Below, piece by piece: positions 25,102 through 33,012 of a DNA stretch of 49,879 nucleotides. The position numbers and the translations under genes were made by a program. The number at the start of each line of letters is the position of its first letter. Within the stretch, counting starts at the first letter, position 1. This DNA comes from GWE2-51-13 sp041736705 (GTDB lineage Bacteria; Bacillota_I; Bacilli_A; Erysipelotrichales; Erysipelotrichaceae). Where the stretch lies: NCBI GenBank assembly GCA_041736705.1, contig JBGSTC010000010.1:1-49879 (forward strand). Direction: 5' to 3'. Under the pieces are notes generated by a model. That model did no database searches. It saw only the letters and a program-made list of their open reading frames with translations, and had not been told where the DNA came from.

Positions 25102-25730
25102 TAGGCCCATACCTCCCCGGTCAATTTGACAGCGGCTTCGGTAAAGACAAGCTTGTCGGCGTTCATCAAGTCGTATACGTTGATGCCTTCGACGGTCATG
25201 AAGAGCGCGTTGGGCAGGTTACGCAGCGAGAGATAGGCGTTTTCCCAATTTTCTTCGGCTGAGAAGATGTAGAGGGTCTTGCTTGTCAAATTCAAAGCGC
25301 TTTGGATTTTTACGAATTCCTTCGTTTTCGGCGTATCGATCTTGAAGGCATCGACGACGACGATTTCGTTGGCGGTCGCTTTTTCCGACAAGACCGACTT
25401 CAGTGCCAAACGGCGCACTTTGCGGTTGATGCGGAAACTGTGGCTACGCGGGGTCGGTCCGAAGACGATACCGCCGCCTCTCCATTGCGGAGAGCGGATG
25501 GAACCGGCACGTGCGCGCCCGGTACCTTTTTGACGGAACGGCTTGCGTCCGCCGCCGGCGACTTCACGTTTGTTTTTGACTTTGTGAGTGCCCTGGCGCA
25601 GCGATGCGCGTTGCATCAATACGGTATCGAAGATCGCTTGCGGATTGGGATCGATCCCAAAGACTTCCGCAGCCAATTCAAGTTCATGTAAAGCTTTTCC
25701 TTCTTGATTTAAGACTGTGATCGTAGGCAT
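25101..25730 (-). CDS. rplD: 50S ribosomal protein L4
   Basis: L4 (209 residues) extends a loop into the exit tunnel and in some bacteria represses the S10 operon. RQKGTGRARAGSIRSPQWRGGG is the tunnel loop (quoted here in part as RQKGTGRARAGS), and ARxxxL-type ends are typical. It lies between rplC and rplW. Confidence 0.98.
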   Translation of the reverse strand: MPTITVLNQEGKALHELELAAEVFGIDPNPQAIFDTVLMQRASLRQGTHKVKNKREVAGGGRKPFRQKGTGRARAGSIRSPQWRGGGIVFGPTPRSHSFRINRKVRRLALKSVLSEKATANEIVVVDAFKIDTPKTKEFVKIQSALNLTSKTLYIFSAEENWENAYLSLRNLPNALFMTVEGINVYDLMNADKLVFTEAAVKLTGEVWA

Positions 25731-25733
25731 GGA

Positions 25734-26420
25734 TTATTCCTCCTTCGCTGCAGCGCGGTTGACAAGAACCTTCGCCTTGACGGACGCCGTGTTCTTCGCT
25801 GCGGATTTGATGACAACCAGACCGCGCTTCGGTCCCGGAACGTTTCCTTTGACCAAAATGACGTTTAAATCGGTGTCGACTTTCATGATTTCCAAATTCT
25901 GGTTGGTTGTCGCATATGTACCTTCATGACCGGCCATGATGCGTCCTTTATTGATGATCCCGTTGTTACGTCCGATCGTCGCCAAGGAACCCGGATGTCT
26001 GCGGTTCGGGCCTGAACCGTGGGTCTTGGGTCCCATGCGTTGGTTGTTACGAACGATGGCACCTTTGTAACCTCTACCCTTGGAAATCCCGCTGACGTCG
26101 ACGATTTCGCCGGCTGCGAACAAATCCGCGGATACGTTGGCTCCGACTTCGAAGTTGAACATTTCGTTTCCACGGATTTCGCGGATGCTCTTCTTCGGGG
26201 CGGTGTTGGCTTTTGAAGCATGTCCTTGCGCGGCCTTGGTCGCACGTTGGATCTTCACGTCTTCATAACCTAACTGAACGGCTTCATAACCGTCGGTTTC
26301 GATTGTTTTCTTCTGTAATACGACATTCGGCGAGACTTCGACGACGGTGACCGGAACCAATGTTCCATCGACCGTGAAGACTTGCGTCATGCCCAGTTTA
26401 CGTCCTAGAATACCTTTCAT
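25734..26420 (-). CDS. rplC: 50S ribosomal protein L3
   Basis: L3 (228 residues) is an assembly initiator near the peptidyl-transferase centre. It begins MKGILGRKLGMTQVF and carries SKGRGYKGAIVRNNQRMGPK and THGSGPNRRHPGS. The C-terminus is about 15-20 residues longer than the common form, with an Ala/Lys/Glu-rich tail. Confidence 0.98.
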   Translation of the reverse strand: MKGILGRKLGMTQVFTVDGTLVPVTVVEVSPNVVLQKKTIETDGYEAVQLGYEDVKIQRATKAAQGHASKANTAPKKSIREIRGNEMFNFEVGANVSADLFAAGEIVDVSGISKGRGYKGAIVRNNQRMGPKTHGSGPNRRHPGSLATIGRNNGIINKGRIMAGHEGTYATTNQNLEIMKVDTDLNVILVKGNVPGPKRGLVVIKSAAKNTASVKAKVLVNRAAAKEE

Positions 26421-26434
26421 GATTTCCCTCCTCG

Positions 26435-26746
26435 CTAAAGCTTGATTTCGATATCGACGCCGCTGGGTAACTCGAGACGGCTAAGCGCGTCGATGGTTTC
26501 CGCAGTCGGTCCGACGATTTCGATCAAGCGCTTATGCGTTCTGATTTCGAATTGTTCGCGGGAATCCTTGTACTTATGAACCGCACGTAAGATGGTAACG
26601 ACCTGTTTCTCGGTCGGAAGGGGTACCGGTCCGATTACTTTCTTGGCACCGTGGTCGTTGGCGGCCGCGACGATCTTCTGAGTCGCCGTGTCCAATACCC
26701 GATGTTCGTAAGCTTTCAGACGGATACGAATGCTGTTTTTCGCCAT
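26435..26746 (-). CDS. rpsJ: 30S ribosomal protein S10
   Basis: S10 (103 residues) binds the 30S head and is also the NusE antitermination factor. MAKNSIRIRLKAYEHRVLD and the GPVPLPTEKQ block are diagnostic. The frame is open upstream, but the ATG at 26746 has GGAGG and gives the normal length. It is the first gene of the superoperon, after a leader of at least 125 bases. Confidence 0.98.
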   Translation of the reverse strand: MAKNSIRIRLKAYEHRVLDTATQKIVAAANDHGAKKVIGPVPLPTEKQVVTILRAVHKYKDSREQFEIRTHKRLIEIVGPTAETIDALSRLELPSGVDIEIKL

Positions 26747-26879
26747 GGAATGCTTCCTCCTATCCATTGATCGTCTTGTGACGATCCCGCTCGATGCGAA
26801 TTCCCCGTGCTTCTCACTGACCATGACAACGTTTATCAGTGTGCCGGCAACCTCGCACGTCCATGCGGATGCAGAGTAT

Positions 26880-26909
26880 ATTATAGCAAAAAAGTACCTG
26901 CGATTGCAA
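26880..26909 (-). promoter_or_regulatory. proximal promoter (P2) of the S10 operon
   Basis: TTGCAA (26904-26909) and TATAAT (26880-26885) on the minus strand are 18 bases apart. Its -35 lies in the loop side and its -10 directly after the U run of the hairpin at 26888-26916, so terminator and promoter overlap. Confidence 0.7.
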
Positions 26910-26916
26910 GTACTTT
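26888..26916 (-). terminator. terminator or attenuator in the rpsJ upstream region
   Basis: On the minus strand, AAAGTACTTGC-AATC-GCAGGTACTTT (11 pairs, one G-U) is followed by further T. It lies about 45 bases downstream of promoter P1. It would stop P1 transcripts or read-through from the ferritin-like gene. Confidence 0.75.
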
Positions 26917-26960
26917 CTGAGTGTTTGTTTCGATGCCCTGTTTATGGCGGCAACATGTCG

Positions 26961-26989
26961 ATTATACCCTAAATAAATGGGCTTGTCGA
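26961..26989 (-). promoter_or_regulatory. distal promoter (P1) of the S10 operon
   Basis: TCGACA (26984-26989) and TATAAT (26961-26966) have a 17-base spacer on the minus strand, just after the ferritin-like gene stop. Transcripts would meet the hairpin at 26888-26916 before rpsJ. Confidence 0.7.
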
Positions 26990-26996
26990 GCGGTTT

Positions 26997-27407
26997 TTAC
27001 GAGGATCTGCCGTTTGGACGGCCGTTTCTTCCTGAATTCCCTTCGACTTGACGCGCGAACGCTTCAAGATGGTTATAGGAAGCACTCATCAATCGTTGGA
27101 AAACGTCTTGGACATCTTCAGGTAAGTCTTCTTCAAGGAACCTTTCGTACATCGCGATGTTGTTGACTTCGGCTTGCACGCCGATCGCATAGGTTTCTTC
27201 CAAGGTTTCCGGCAAAACGACGTGGTCGATCGCATCGTCTTCCGGTATCGTTATCTTATAGGTAGTAAATAGTGGTTCCAGCAACTCGATGTGGTTGACT
27301 TCGGCTTGGATAATGTTGGTGAACGGACGGATGTTCCCATATTCATCGAGGATGCTTTCATATTCCTGACGGGCCAGGTATTCGTCCTGGATCGCCATCG
27401 TCAGCAT
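26997..27407 (-). CDS. DUF2202-like ferritin-type domain (downstream part of interrupted gene)
   Basis: This 136-residue frame encodes a four-helix ferritin-like domain of the DUF2202 kind. The carboxylate/His-rich helices IQDEYLARQEYESILDEYG, IIQAEVNHIELLEPLF and VQAEVNNIAMYERFL are visible, with a Gly/Asn/Arg-rich tail. The first helix really begins with YTVEEML, upstream of any Met. Reading back from the ATG at 27407, the frame continues without shift through seven codons to a TAA, and beyond it into the lipoprotein leader at 27429-27638. The likely original gene was one lipoprotein of about 213 codons. Metal or redox roles are typical guesses for the fold, not shown here. Confidence 0.75.
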   Translation of the reverse strand: MLTMAIQDEYLARQEYESILDEYGNIRPFTNIIQAEVNHIELLEPLFTTYKITIPEDDAIDHVVLPETLEETYAIGVQAEVNNIAMYERFLEEDLPEDVQDVFQRLMSASYNHLEAFARQVEGNSGRNGRPNGRSS

Positions 27408-27428
27408 CTCTTCGACCGTATACGTGCT

Positions 27429-27638
27429 TTAGTCATAGGTCACGCTGGGTTGCGGATAGGCCGGGTTGTCCAACGTATTCGCGGTGGATTGTTGGTATCC
27501 TTGGGTGTTGTTCCGGTCGGATCGTCCGTATTCGACTTCATTGGATTGATTCCATGGATTGGCGATGGCACATCCCGCCAACCCTGCGACAACGACACCG
27601 ATCAGCAAGAATCGAGCGATTCTTAATTTGTTTTTCAT
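27429..27638 (-). CDS. lipoprotein leader and linker (upstream part of interrupted DUF2202-like gene)
   Basis: This 69-residue frame has a lipoprotein signal peptide with a hydrophobic core (residues 9-20) and lipobox LAGC, lipidated at Cys23. A polar Ser/Asn/Gln/Tyr linker follows, ending SVTYD before TAA. Only seven codons separate that stop from the Met of the ferritin-like part, in the same frame. As written the product would be a small free lipopeptide. AGGAG lies six bases before the ATG at 27638. Confidence 0.7.
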   Translation of the reverse strand: MKNKLRIARFLLIGVVVAGLAGCAIANPWNQSNEVEYGRSDRNNTQGYQQSTANTLDNPAYPQPSVTYD

Positions 27639-27648
27639 AGTGATCTCC

Positions 27649-27664
27649 TAGACCCTTGGGTCTA
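27649..27664. promoter_or_regulatory. 16-bp perfect palindrome at the lipoprotein ribosome binding site
   Basis: TAGACCC-TT-GGGTCTA is a perfect inverted repeat. On the minus strand its last base joins the AGGAG of the gene starting at 27638. It could be an operator or an mRNA hairpin that affects translation. Confidence 0.45.
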
Positions 27665-27718
27665 TGAAGACATCATACGCAAGATGTGTGACGAAAGTGT
27701 TCGCTTCCCGTTTCTTTT

Positions 27719-28378
27719 CTACAACAATTCCAGTAACTCCTCGATCTTATGGATGCGCTTGACCGGCAGGTCGGTTGTCCTATAGGGATCCGGATGGATC
27801 CAGATCGGCGTCATTCCGACGGCGATCGATCCTTCGATGTCGAATTTCAAGCTATCCCCCACGAAGACTGTTTCCTCAGCGCTAACACCCATCTGATCTA
27901 AGGCTTTCTGGAAGATCCTCGCATCGGGTTTGTGGATCCCCTCTTCCCCGCTCACCAACATGATTTCCATGTAGGGTTCACAGCCGAGTTTGGCGATCTT
28001 GACACGTTGTGTCTTGCCATTCCCGTTGGTGATCATGCCCAATCTGTATTTTCCCTTCAAGGTCTTCAAGACTTCGATGGCTTTGGGGTACGGGGTCGTG
28101 TACTCTCCCAGATGTTCCCACCAGAGATGGTTATAGTGTTCCCAAGTGTGTTCCTGGATGCCGTATTCTTCGATGTATCGGGAGAAGACGATGTCTTTGG
28201 GGGTCGCCCCTTCGTCGTCGAGGATCATCATGCGATCGACGATGGCTTCGATCTCTTCCTGGGATTTCGTGGTGGCGAAATCCGTGTTCACGATATGGTG
28301 CATCAGCGCCCGTGCGGCGAGTTGTCGATCGATCAAGGTGTTGTCCATGTCGAAGAGGATGGTGGTGATCTGTTTCAT
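27719..28378 (-). CDS. HAD superfamily hydrolase (YjjG-like)
   Basis: This is a 219-residue HAD phosphatase with a helical C1 cap, resembling YjjG/pyrimidine 5'-nucleotidase-type enzymes. Nucleophile and acid are Asp10/Asp12 (FDMDNTLID), motif II is Thr117-Asn118 (ITNGNG), motif III is Lys150 (HKPD), and motif IV is Asp175/Asp180 (VGDSLKFD). The ATG at 28378 is preferred to an in-frame start five codons earlier because GGAGG lies six bases before it. It follows tuf across a terminator, so it may be expressed by read-through. The substrate is not determined. Confidence 0.88.
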   Translation of the reverse strand: MKQITTILFDMDNTLIDRQLAARALMHHIVNTDFATTKSQEEIEAIVDRMMILDDEGATPKDIVFSRYIEEYGIQEHTWEHYNHLWWEHLGEYTTPYPKAIEVLKTLKGKYRLGMITNGNGKTQRVKIAKLGCEPYMEIMLVSGEEGIHKPDARIFQKALDQMGVSAEETVFVGDSLKFDIEGSIAVGMTPIWIHPDPYRTTDLPVKRIHKIEELLELL

Positions 28379-28398
28379 GTGTACCTCCAACAAGAAAG

Positions 28399-28420
28399 AA
28401 AGCCGGATCGCTCCGGCTTT
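28399..28420 (-). terminator. terminator after tuf
   Basis: On the minus strand, AAAGCCGGA-GCGA-TCCGGCTTT is a perfect nine-base stem followed by CTTTCTT. The tail is interrupted, so some read-through into the HAD gene is possible. Confidence 0.8.
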
Positions 28421-28426
28421 GAATGA

Positions 28427-29611
28427 CTACTTGATGATTTTGATTACGTTGCCGGCGCCGACAGTACGTCCACCTTCACGGATGGAGAAGGTCGTACCTT
28501 GTTCAACGGCGATCGGAGCGATCAATTCAACGGTCATGACGACGTTGTCGCCAGGCATAACCATTTCAACGCCTTCCGGCAGTTTGATGACGCCGGTGAC
28601 GTCGGTCGTGCGGAAGTAGAATTGCGGACGGTAGTTCGCAACGAACGGAGTGTGACGTCCGCCTTCTTCTTTGCTCAATACGTAAACCTGGGCATCGAAG
28701 TTGGTGTGCGGCTTAACCGAACCCGGCTTCGCGATGACTTGGCCACGTTCGACTTCTTCACGGTTGACACCGCGCAGCAATGCGCCGATGTTGTCCCCTG
28801 CGGTCGCTTCGTCCAACAGTTTGCGGAACATTTCGATTCCGGTGACGACGGACTTGCGGGTATCTCTCAAACCGATGATTTCGACTTCTTCGCCGAGTTT
28901 CAACACGCCGCGTTCAACACGGCCTGTCGCGACGGTTCCACGTCCGGTGATGGTGAATACGTCTTCGACGCTCATCAAGAACGGCTTGTCGGTTTCACGT
29001 TTCGGATTCGGGATGTAGGAGTCGACGGCATCCATCAATTCTTGCAGCTTGGGTTCCCATAGCGGGTCGCCTTCGCCGCCTTTCAAAGCGGATCCGCGGA
29101 TGACCGGAGCGTTGTCGCCATCGAAACCGTTGGCGGTCAACAATTCACGGACTTCCATTTCAACGAGGTCGATCAATTCTTCATCGTCGACCATGTCGCA
29201 TTTGTTCAAGAAAACAACCATGTGCGGAACACCGACTTGGTGAGCCAACAAGATGTGTTCGCGGGTTTGCGGCATCGGTCCGTCGGTCGCGGCGACGACG
29301 AGGATCGCGCCATCCATCTGGGCGGCGCCGGTGATCATGTTTTTAACATAGTCGGCGTGTCCCGGGCAGTCTACGTGAGCGTAGTGGCGTGCCTTCGTTT
29401 GGTATTCGACGTGTGCGGTGTTAATGGTAATACCGCGGGCTTTTTCTTCCGGAGCGCCGTCGATCTGATCGTACTTCATTTCTTTGGCCATGCCGGATTT
29501 TGCCAAATAGCGGGTGATCGCCGCAGTCAGTGTCGTTTTGCCGTGGTCAACGTGACCGATGGTTCCGATATTTACGTGCGGTTTGGATCTGTCAAATTTC
29601 TCTTTTCCCAT
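28427..29611 (-). CDS. tuf: translation elongation factor Tu
   Basis: EF-Tu (394 residues) delivers aminoacyl-tRNA to the ribosome. G1 is GHVDHGKT (19-26), the switch II DCPGH motif and NKCD are intact, and domains 2 and 3 are complete through the C-terminal RTVGAGNVIKIIK. GGAGG is upstream of the ATG. It has its own promoter after fusA and is the last gene of the str operon. Confidence 0.99.
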   Translation of the reverse strand: MGKEKFDRSKPHVNIGTIGHVDHGKTTLTAAITRYLAKSGMAKEMKYDQIDGAPEEKARGITINTAHVEYQTKARHYAHVDCPGHADYVKNMITGAAQMDGAILVVAATDGPMPQTREHILLAHQVGVPHMVVFLNKCDMVDDEELIDLVEMEVRELLTANGFDGDNAPVIRGSALKGGEGDPLWEPKLQELMDAVDSYIPNPKRETDKPFLMSVEDVFTITGRGTVATGRVERGVLKLGEEVEIIGLRDTRKSVVTGIEMFRKLLDEATAGDNIGALLRGVNREEVERGQVIAKPGSVKPHTNFDAQVYVLSKEEGGRHTPFVANYRPQFYFRTTDVTGVIKLPEGVEMVMPGDNVVMTVELIAPIAVEQGTTFSIREGGRTVGAGNVIKIIK

Positions 29612-29652
29612 TGATATTGTTCCTCCTGGTACAGTTTCGTGAATGCACTTCT

Positions 29653-29681
29653 ATTTTATTCTAAACCCCGTTCAATGGCAA
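29653..29681 (-). promoter_or_regulatory. internal promoter of tuf
   Basis: TTGCCA (29676-29681) and TAAAAT (29653-29658) on the minus strand have a 17-base spacer. The -35 starts five bases after the fusA stop. It would allow extra EF-Tu synthesis. Confidence 0.7.
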
Positions 29682-29685
29682 GGGT

Positions 29686-31764
29686 TTAGTTGGCTCCAGT
29701 GTTCTTTTTGACAATCTTTTCGGCGATGCTCTTGGGCACTTCCACATATTGCCAGAACTGCATGGAGTAACTGCCGCGTCCTTGGGTGAAAGAGCGCAGG
29801 TCGGTCGCATAGCCGAACATCTCCGAGAGCGGGACGTGGGCTTTGACGATGATCGCGTTTCCTCTTTCTTCCTGATCCTTGATGGTGCCGCGACGGCTGG
29901 ATACGTCACCCATGACCGAACCTAAGTATTCATTGGGAGCCGTGACTTCGACTTCCATGATCGGTTCGAGGATGACCGGCTTACATTTCTTGGCGGCTTC
30001 TTTGAACGCCAGGGATGCGGCGACTTTAAACGCCATTTCCGAGGAGTCGACGTCGTGGTAGGAACCATCGAACAGGGTCGCCTTGATGTCGATGGCCGGA
30101 TAACCGGCGATCAACCCGCCGGCGAGCGAGGATGAAATCCCCTCCATCGTCGGTTTAACGAATTCTTTGGGAACCGTACCGCCGACTAAGCCGTCGACGA
30201 ACGTGAATCCCTTGCCTTCTTCGTTCGGTTCGAACTTGACCCAGACGTGGCCGTATTGGCCGCGTCCGCCGGACTGACGTACGAACTTGCCTTCGCAATC
30301 GGCCGCTTGACGAATCGTTTCGCGGTAGGCGACTTGCGGGGCGCCGACATTGGCTTCGACCTTGAATTCACGACGCATGCGATCCACGATGATGTCGAGG
30401 TGGAGTTCACCCATCCCGGCGATGATCGTCTGGTTCGTTTCCGGATCGGTGAAGGTACGGAAGGTCGGATCTTCTTCGGCCAACTTCGAGAGCGCCAAGC
30501 CCATGCGGTCTTGGTCGCCTTTGGATTTCGGCTCGATCGCGATGTTGATGACCGGTTCCGGGAAGTTCATGGCTTCCAGGATGATCGGATGTTTCTCGTC
30601 GCAGAGCGTATCTCCGGTCGTCGTATCCTTCAGACCGACCGCCGCCGCGATGTCGCCCGAATAGACTTCGGTGATTTCTTCACGGTGGTTGGCATGCATC
30701 TGAAGCATACGGCTGAAACGTTCACGTTTGTCTTTGGTCGCATTGAGGACGTACGAACCGCTCTTGCACTGTCCGGAGTAAACACGGAAGTACGTGAGAC
30801 GGCCGACAAACGGGTCGGTCATGATTTTGAAAGCTAAAGCGGAGAACGGGGCTTCATCGGTCGAGGGGCGTTCTTCTTCCGTGCCGTCTTCCAAATGTCC
30901 GGTGATATGCGGGACATCCAGAGGCGAAGGCAGGTAGTCGACGACCGCATCCAACATCGCGGTGACACCTTTGTTCTTGTAGGCTGCGCCGCAGAGGACC
31001 GGATAGAATTCCCCGGTACATACCGCGGTGCGGATGGCTTTTTTCAGTTGTTCAACGGTCGGGTCTTCCCCTTCCAGAACGCACATCATGATTTCTTCGT
31101 CGAAGTCGGCGACCATCTCAATCAGTTTCATTCTGTATTCTTCGACGCTTTCCTTGTATTCCGCAGGGATTTCGGTGAACGTATCGTCGACCGTCTTGTC
31201 GCCTGAGAAGATACGGGCTTTACGATCGACCAAGTCGATCAAGCCGTCGAAGTAGTTTTCAACCCCGATCGGGAGTTGTAACGGCGTCGCTTTCGCCCCT
31301 AAGCGGGACTGCATCGAACGGAAGGACATGTAGAAGTCGGCCCCGGTCGCATCCATCTTGTTGACGAATACGATACGCGGAACGCCGTAGCGCGTCGCTT
31401 GACGCCATACGGTTTCGGTCTGCGGTTCGACGCCTGACTTCGCGTCCAACACGGTGACCGCACCGTCAAGTACACGGAGGGAACGTTCGACTTCTACGGT
31501 GAAGTCGACGTGACCCGGAGTATCGATGATATTGATCCGGTTGCCTTTCCACTGTGCAGTGGTCGCCGCCGAAGTAATGGTAATCCCGCGTTCTTGTTCC
31601 TGAGCCATCCAGTCCATGGTCGCAGCACCGTCGTGGACTTCACCGATTTTGTGGGTCTTTCCGGTGTAGAAGAGAATGCGTTCAGTTGTCGTCGTTTTGC
31701 CGGCGTCAATGTGCGCCATAATCCCGATATTGCGAGTGTTCGCAAGTGAATATTCACGTGCCAT
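29686..31764 (-). CDS. fusA: translation elongation factor G
   Basis: EF-G (692 residues) catalyses translocation. The GTPase motifs are AHIDAGKT (17-24), DTPGHVDFT and NKMD. Domains II-V follow, with the domain IV GRGQYGHVWV-type loop. It is single-copy in this window and located between rpsG and tuf as in most bacteria. Confidence 0.99.
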   Translation of the reverse strand: MAREYSLANTRNIGIMAHIDAGKTTTTERILFYTGKTHKIGEVHDGAATMDWMAQEQERGITITSAATTAQWKGNRINIIDTPGHVDFTVEVERSLRVLDGAVTVLDAKSGVEPQTETVWRQATRYGVPRIVFVNKMDATGADFYMSFRSMQSRLGAKATPLQLPIGVENYFDGLIDLVDRKARIFSGDKTVDDTFTEIPAEYKESVEEYRMKLIEMVADFDEEIMMCVLEGEDPTVEQLKKAIRTAVCTGEFYPVLCGAAYKNKGVTAMLDAVVDYLPSPLDVPHITGHLEDGTEEERPSTDEAPFSALAFKIMTDPFVGRLTYFRVYSGQCKSGSYVLNATKDKRERFSRMLQMHANHREEITEVYSGDIAAAVGLKDTTTGDTLCDEKHPIILEAMNFPEPVINIAIEPKSKGDQDRMGLALSKLAEEDPTFRTFTDPETNQTIIAGMGELHLDIIVDRMRREFKVEANVGAPQVAYRETIRQAADCEGKFVRQSGGRGQYGHVWVKFEPNEEGKGFTFVDGLVGGTVPKEFVKPTMEGISSSLAGGLIAGYPAIDIKATLFDGSYHDVDSSEMAFKVAASLAFKEAAKKCKPVILEPIMEVEVTAPNEYLGSVMGDVSSRRGTIKDQEERGNAIIVKAHVPLSEMFGYATDLRSFTQGRGSYSMQFWQYVEVPKSIAEKIVKKNTGAN

Positions 31765-31791
31765 TTTTGGATTCTCCTTTCAACCTCACGA

Positions 31792-32262
31792 TTACCAGCG
31801 GTAATGAGCGAAGGCTTTGTTGGCTTCAGCCATTTTATGCAGATCGTCGCGTTTCTTGACGGAAGCTCCGACATTGTTGGCTGCATCCATGATTTCGTTG
31901 GCTAAACGTTGTTCCATCGTCTTCTCGTTACGCAGACGCGCATAGTTGACGATATAACGTAAACCTAAGGTCAAACGACGTTCGGCCGAAACTTCGACCG
32001 GTACTTGGTAGTTGGATCCACCGACACGACGTGCCTTCAATTCAAGCATCGGCATGACGTTTCCGAGGGCCTGTTCGAAGACTTCCATCGGTTGACGTCC
32101 GGTTTTCGCCTCGATCATGTCGAACGCGTTATACAATATGGTTTGTGCGACGCCGCGTTTGCCGTCGATCATAATGCGGTTGATTAGTTTGGTAACAAGT
32201 TTGGAGTTGTAGATCGGATCGATCAATACATCCCGCTTGGCTATAAACCCTTTTCTAGGCAT
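31792..32262 (-). CDS. rpsG: 30S ribosomal protein S7
   Basis: S7 (156 residues) nucleates the 30S head and in other bacteria represses the str operon. It starts MPRKGFIAKRDVLIDPIYNS and carries the GKRGVAQTILYNAF and RKRDDLHKMAEANKAFAHYR-like end. Gaps of 27 bases on each side to rpsL and fusA support one transcript. Confidence 0.98.
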   Translation of the reverse strand: MPRKGFIAKRDVLIDPIYNSKLVTKLINRIMIDGKRGVAQTILYNAFDMIEAKTGRQPMEVFEQALGNVMPMLELKARRVGGSNYQVPVEVSAERRLTLGLRYIVNYARLRNEKTMEQRLANEIMDAANNVGASVKKRDDLHKMAEANKAFAHYRW

Positions 32263-32289
32263 GATTCATTCTCCTTTCGTGAGTGAGTG

Positions 32290-32712
32290 CTATTTTGCAG
32301 TTTTCTTCGGGCGTTTTGCACCGTAGAGCGAACGGCTTTGTCTGCGTGCGCTGACACCGGCGCAGTCCAATGTTCCACGGATGATGTGGTAACGGACCCC
32401 AGGCAAGTCTTTGACACGACCGCCGCGGATGAGCACGACGCTGTGTTCTTGCAAGTTGTGTCCGATTCCCGGGATGTACGCGGTAACTTCCATTCCGTTG
32501 CTTAAACGGACACGGGCGTACTTACGAAGCGCGGAGTTCGGCTTCTTGGGGGTCATCGTTCCGACGCGGGTGCAGACACCTCTCTTTTGAGGGGAAGAAA
32601 TGTCGGTAGGGCGGCGTTGCAGTGTATTGAGTCCCTTGTTTAATGCGGGGGATTTCGATTTGTACACCTTGTTTGTGCGGCCTTGGCTGACCAATTGGTT
32701 GATTGTTGGCAT
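32290..32712 (-). CDS. rpsL: 30S ribosomal protein S12
   Basis: S12 (140 residues) sits at the decoding centre. It starts MPTINQLVSQGRTNKVYKSK, includes the TPKKPNSALRK loop with the Lys residue that is the streptomycin-resistance site in other bacteria, and ends with the basic SRSLYGAKRPKK tail. The ATG at 32712 has AGGAG; the frame extends upstream into the leader but without homology. Confidence 0.98.
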   Translation of the reverse strand: MPTINQLVSQGRTNKVYKSKSPALNKGLNTLQRRPTDISSPQKRGVCTRVGTMTPKKPNSALRKYARVRLSNGMEVTAYIPGIGHNLQEHSVVLIRGGRVKDLPGVRYHIIRGTLDCAGVSARRQSRSLYGAKRPKKTAK

Positions 32713-32737
32713 AGTTGGTTCTCCTTTCGTGTTTTCT

Positions 32738-32757
32738 GCACACATTTCCGGGTGTGC
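32738..32757 (-). promoter_or_regulatory. hairpin in the rpsL 5' leader
   Basis: On the minus strand, GCACAC-CCGGAAAT-GTGTGC is a perfect six-base stem about 25 bases before the rpsL start, upstream of the AGGAG. It lies in a leader of about 100 bases and may have a regulatory role. Confidence 0.4.
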
Positions 32758-32818
32758 CATTCCGGGGCGTAATATATAGTCTCCTCGCGGAAACCGTACT
32801 ACTCCCATAAGCGTATTC

Positions 32819-32847
32819 ATTTTATAAGGAATCCGGACCTTTGTCAA
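32819..32847 (-). promoter_or_regulatory. main promoter of the str operon
   Basis: A consensus TTGACA (32842-32847) and TAAAAT (32819-32824) on the minus strand are 17 bases apart, about 105 bases before rpsL. This makes the str operon independent of rpoBC. Confidence 0.85.
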
Positions 32848-32933
32848 GTGTTGATTTATGAATCCGACCGACCCGTTCAATGCGGATAGTGAGGAACCCT
32901 CCTAATAAATCCACTTATAGAAAATGCTTCTAC

Positions 32934-32942
32934 AGTATACCA
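32934..32942 (-). promoter_or_regulatory. possible second promoter upstream of rpsL
   Basis: On the minus strand, TGG-TATACT is an extended -10 box. No good -35 precedes it. The string resembles the ATGGTATA- elements of the tRNA promoters. Confidence 0.35.
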
Positions 32943-33012
32943 TACCGGTCGCTCTTACCTAACAGCATCGTCGATGATAATTGAGTCTAACTAGTTTTCT
33001 CATTAATAGCGT

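Noticed and set aside
25101..25110. Earlier ATG for rplW
   Set aside because: It abuts the GGAGG and leaves no spacing; the TAATG junction at 25101 fits better.
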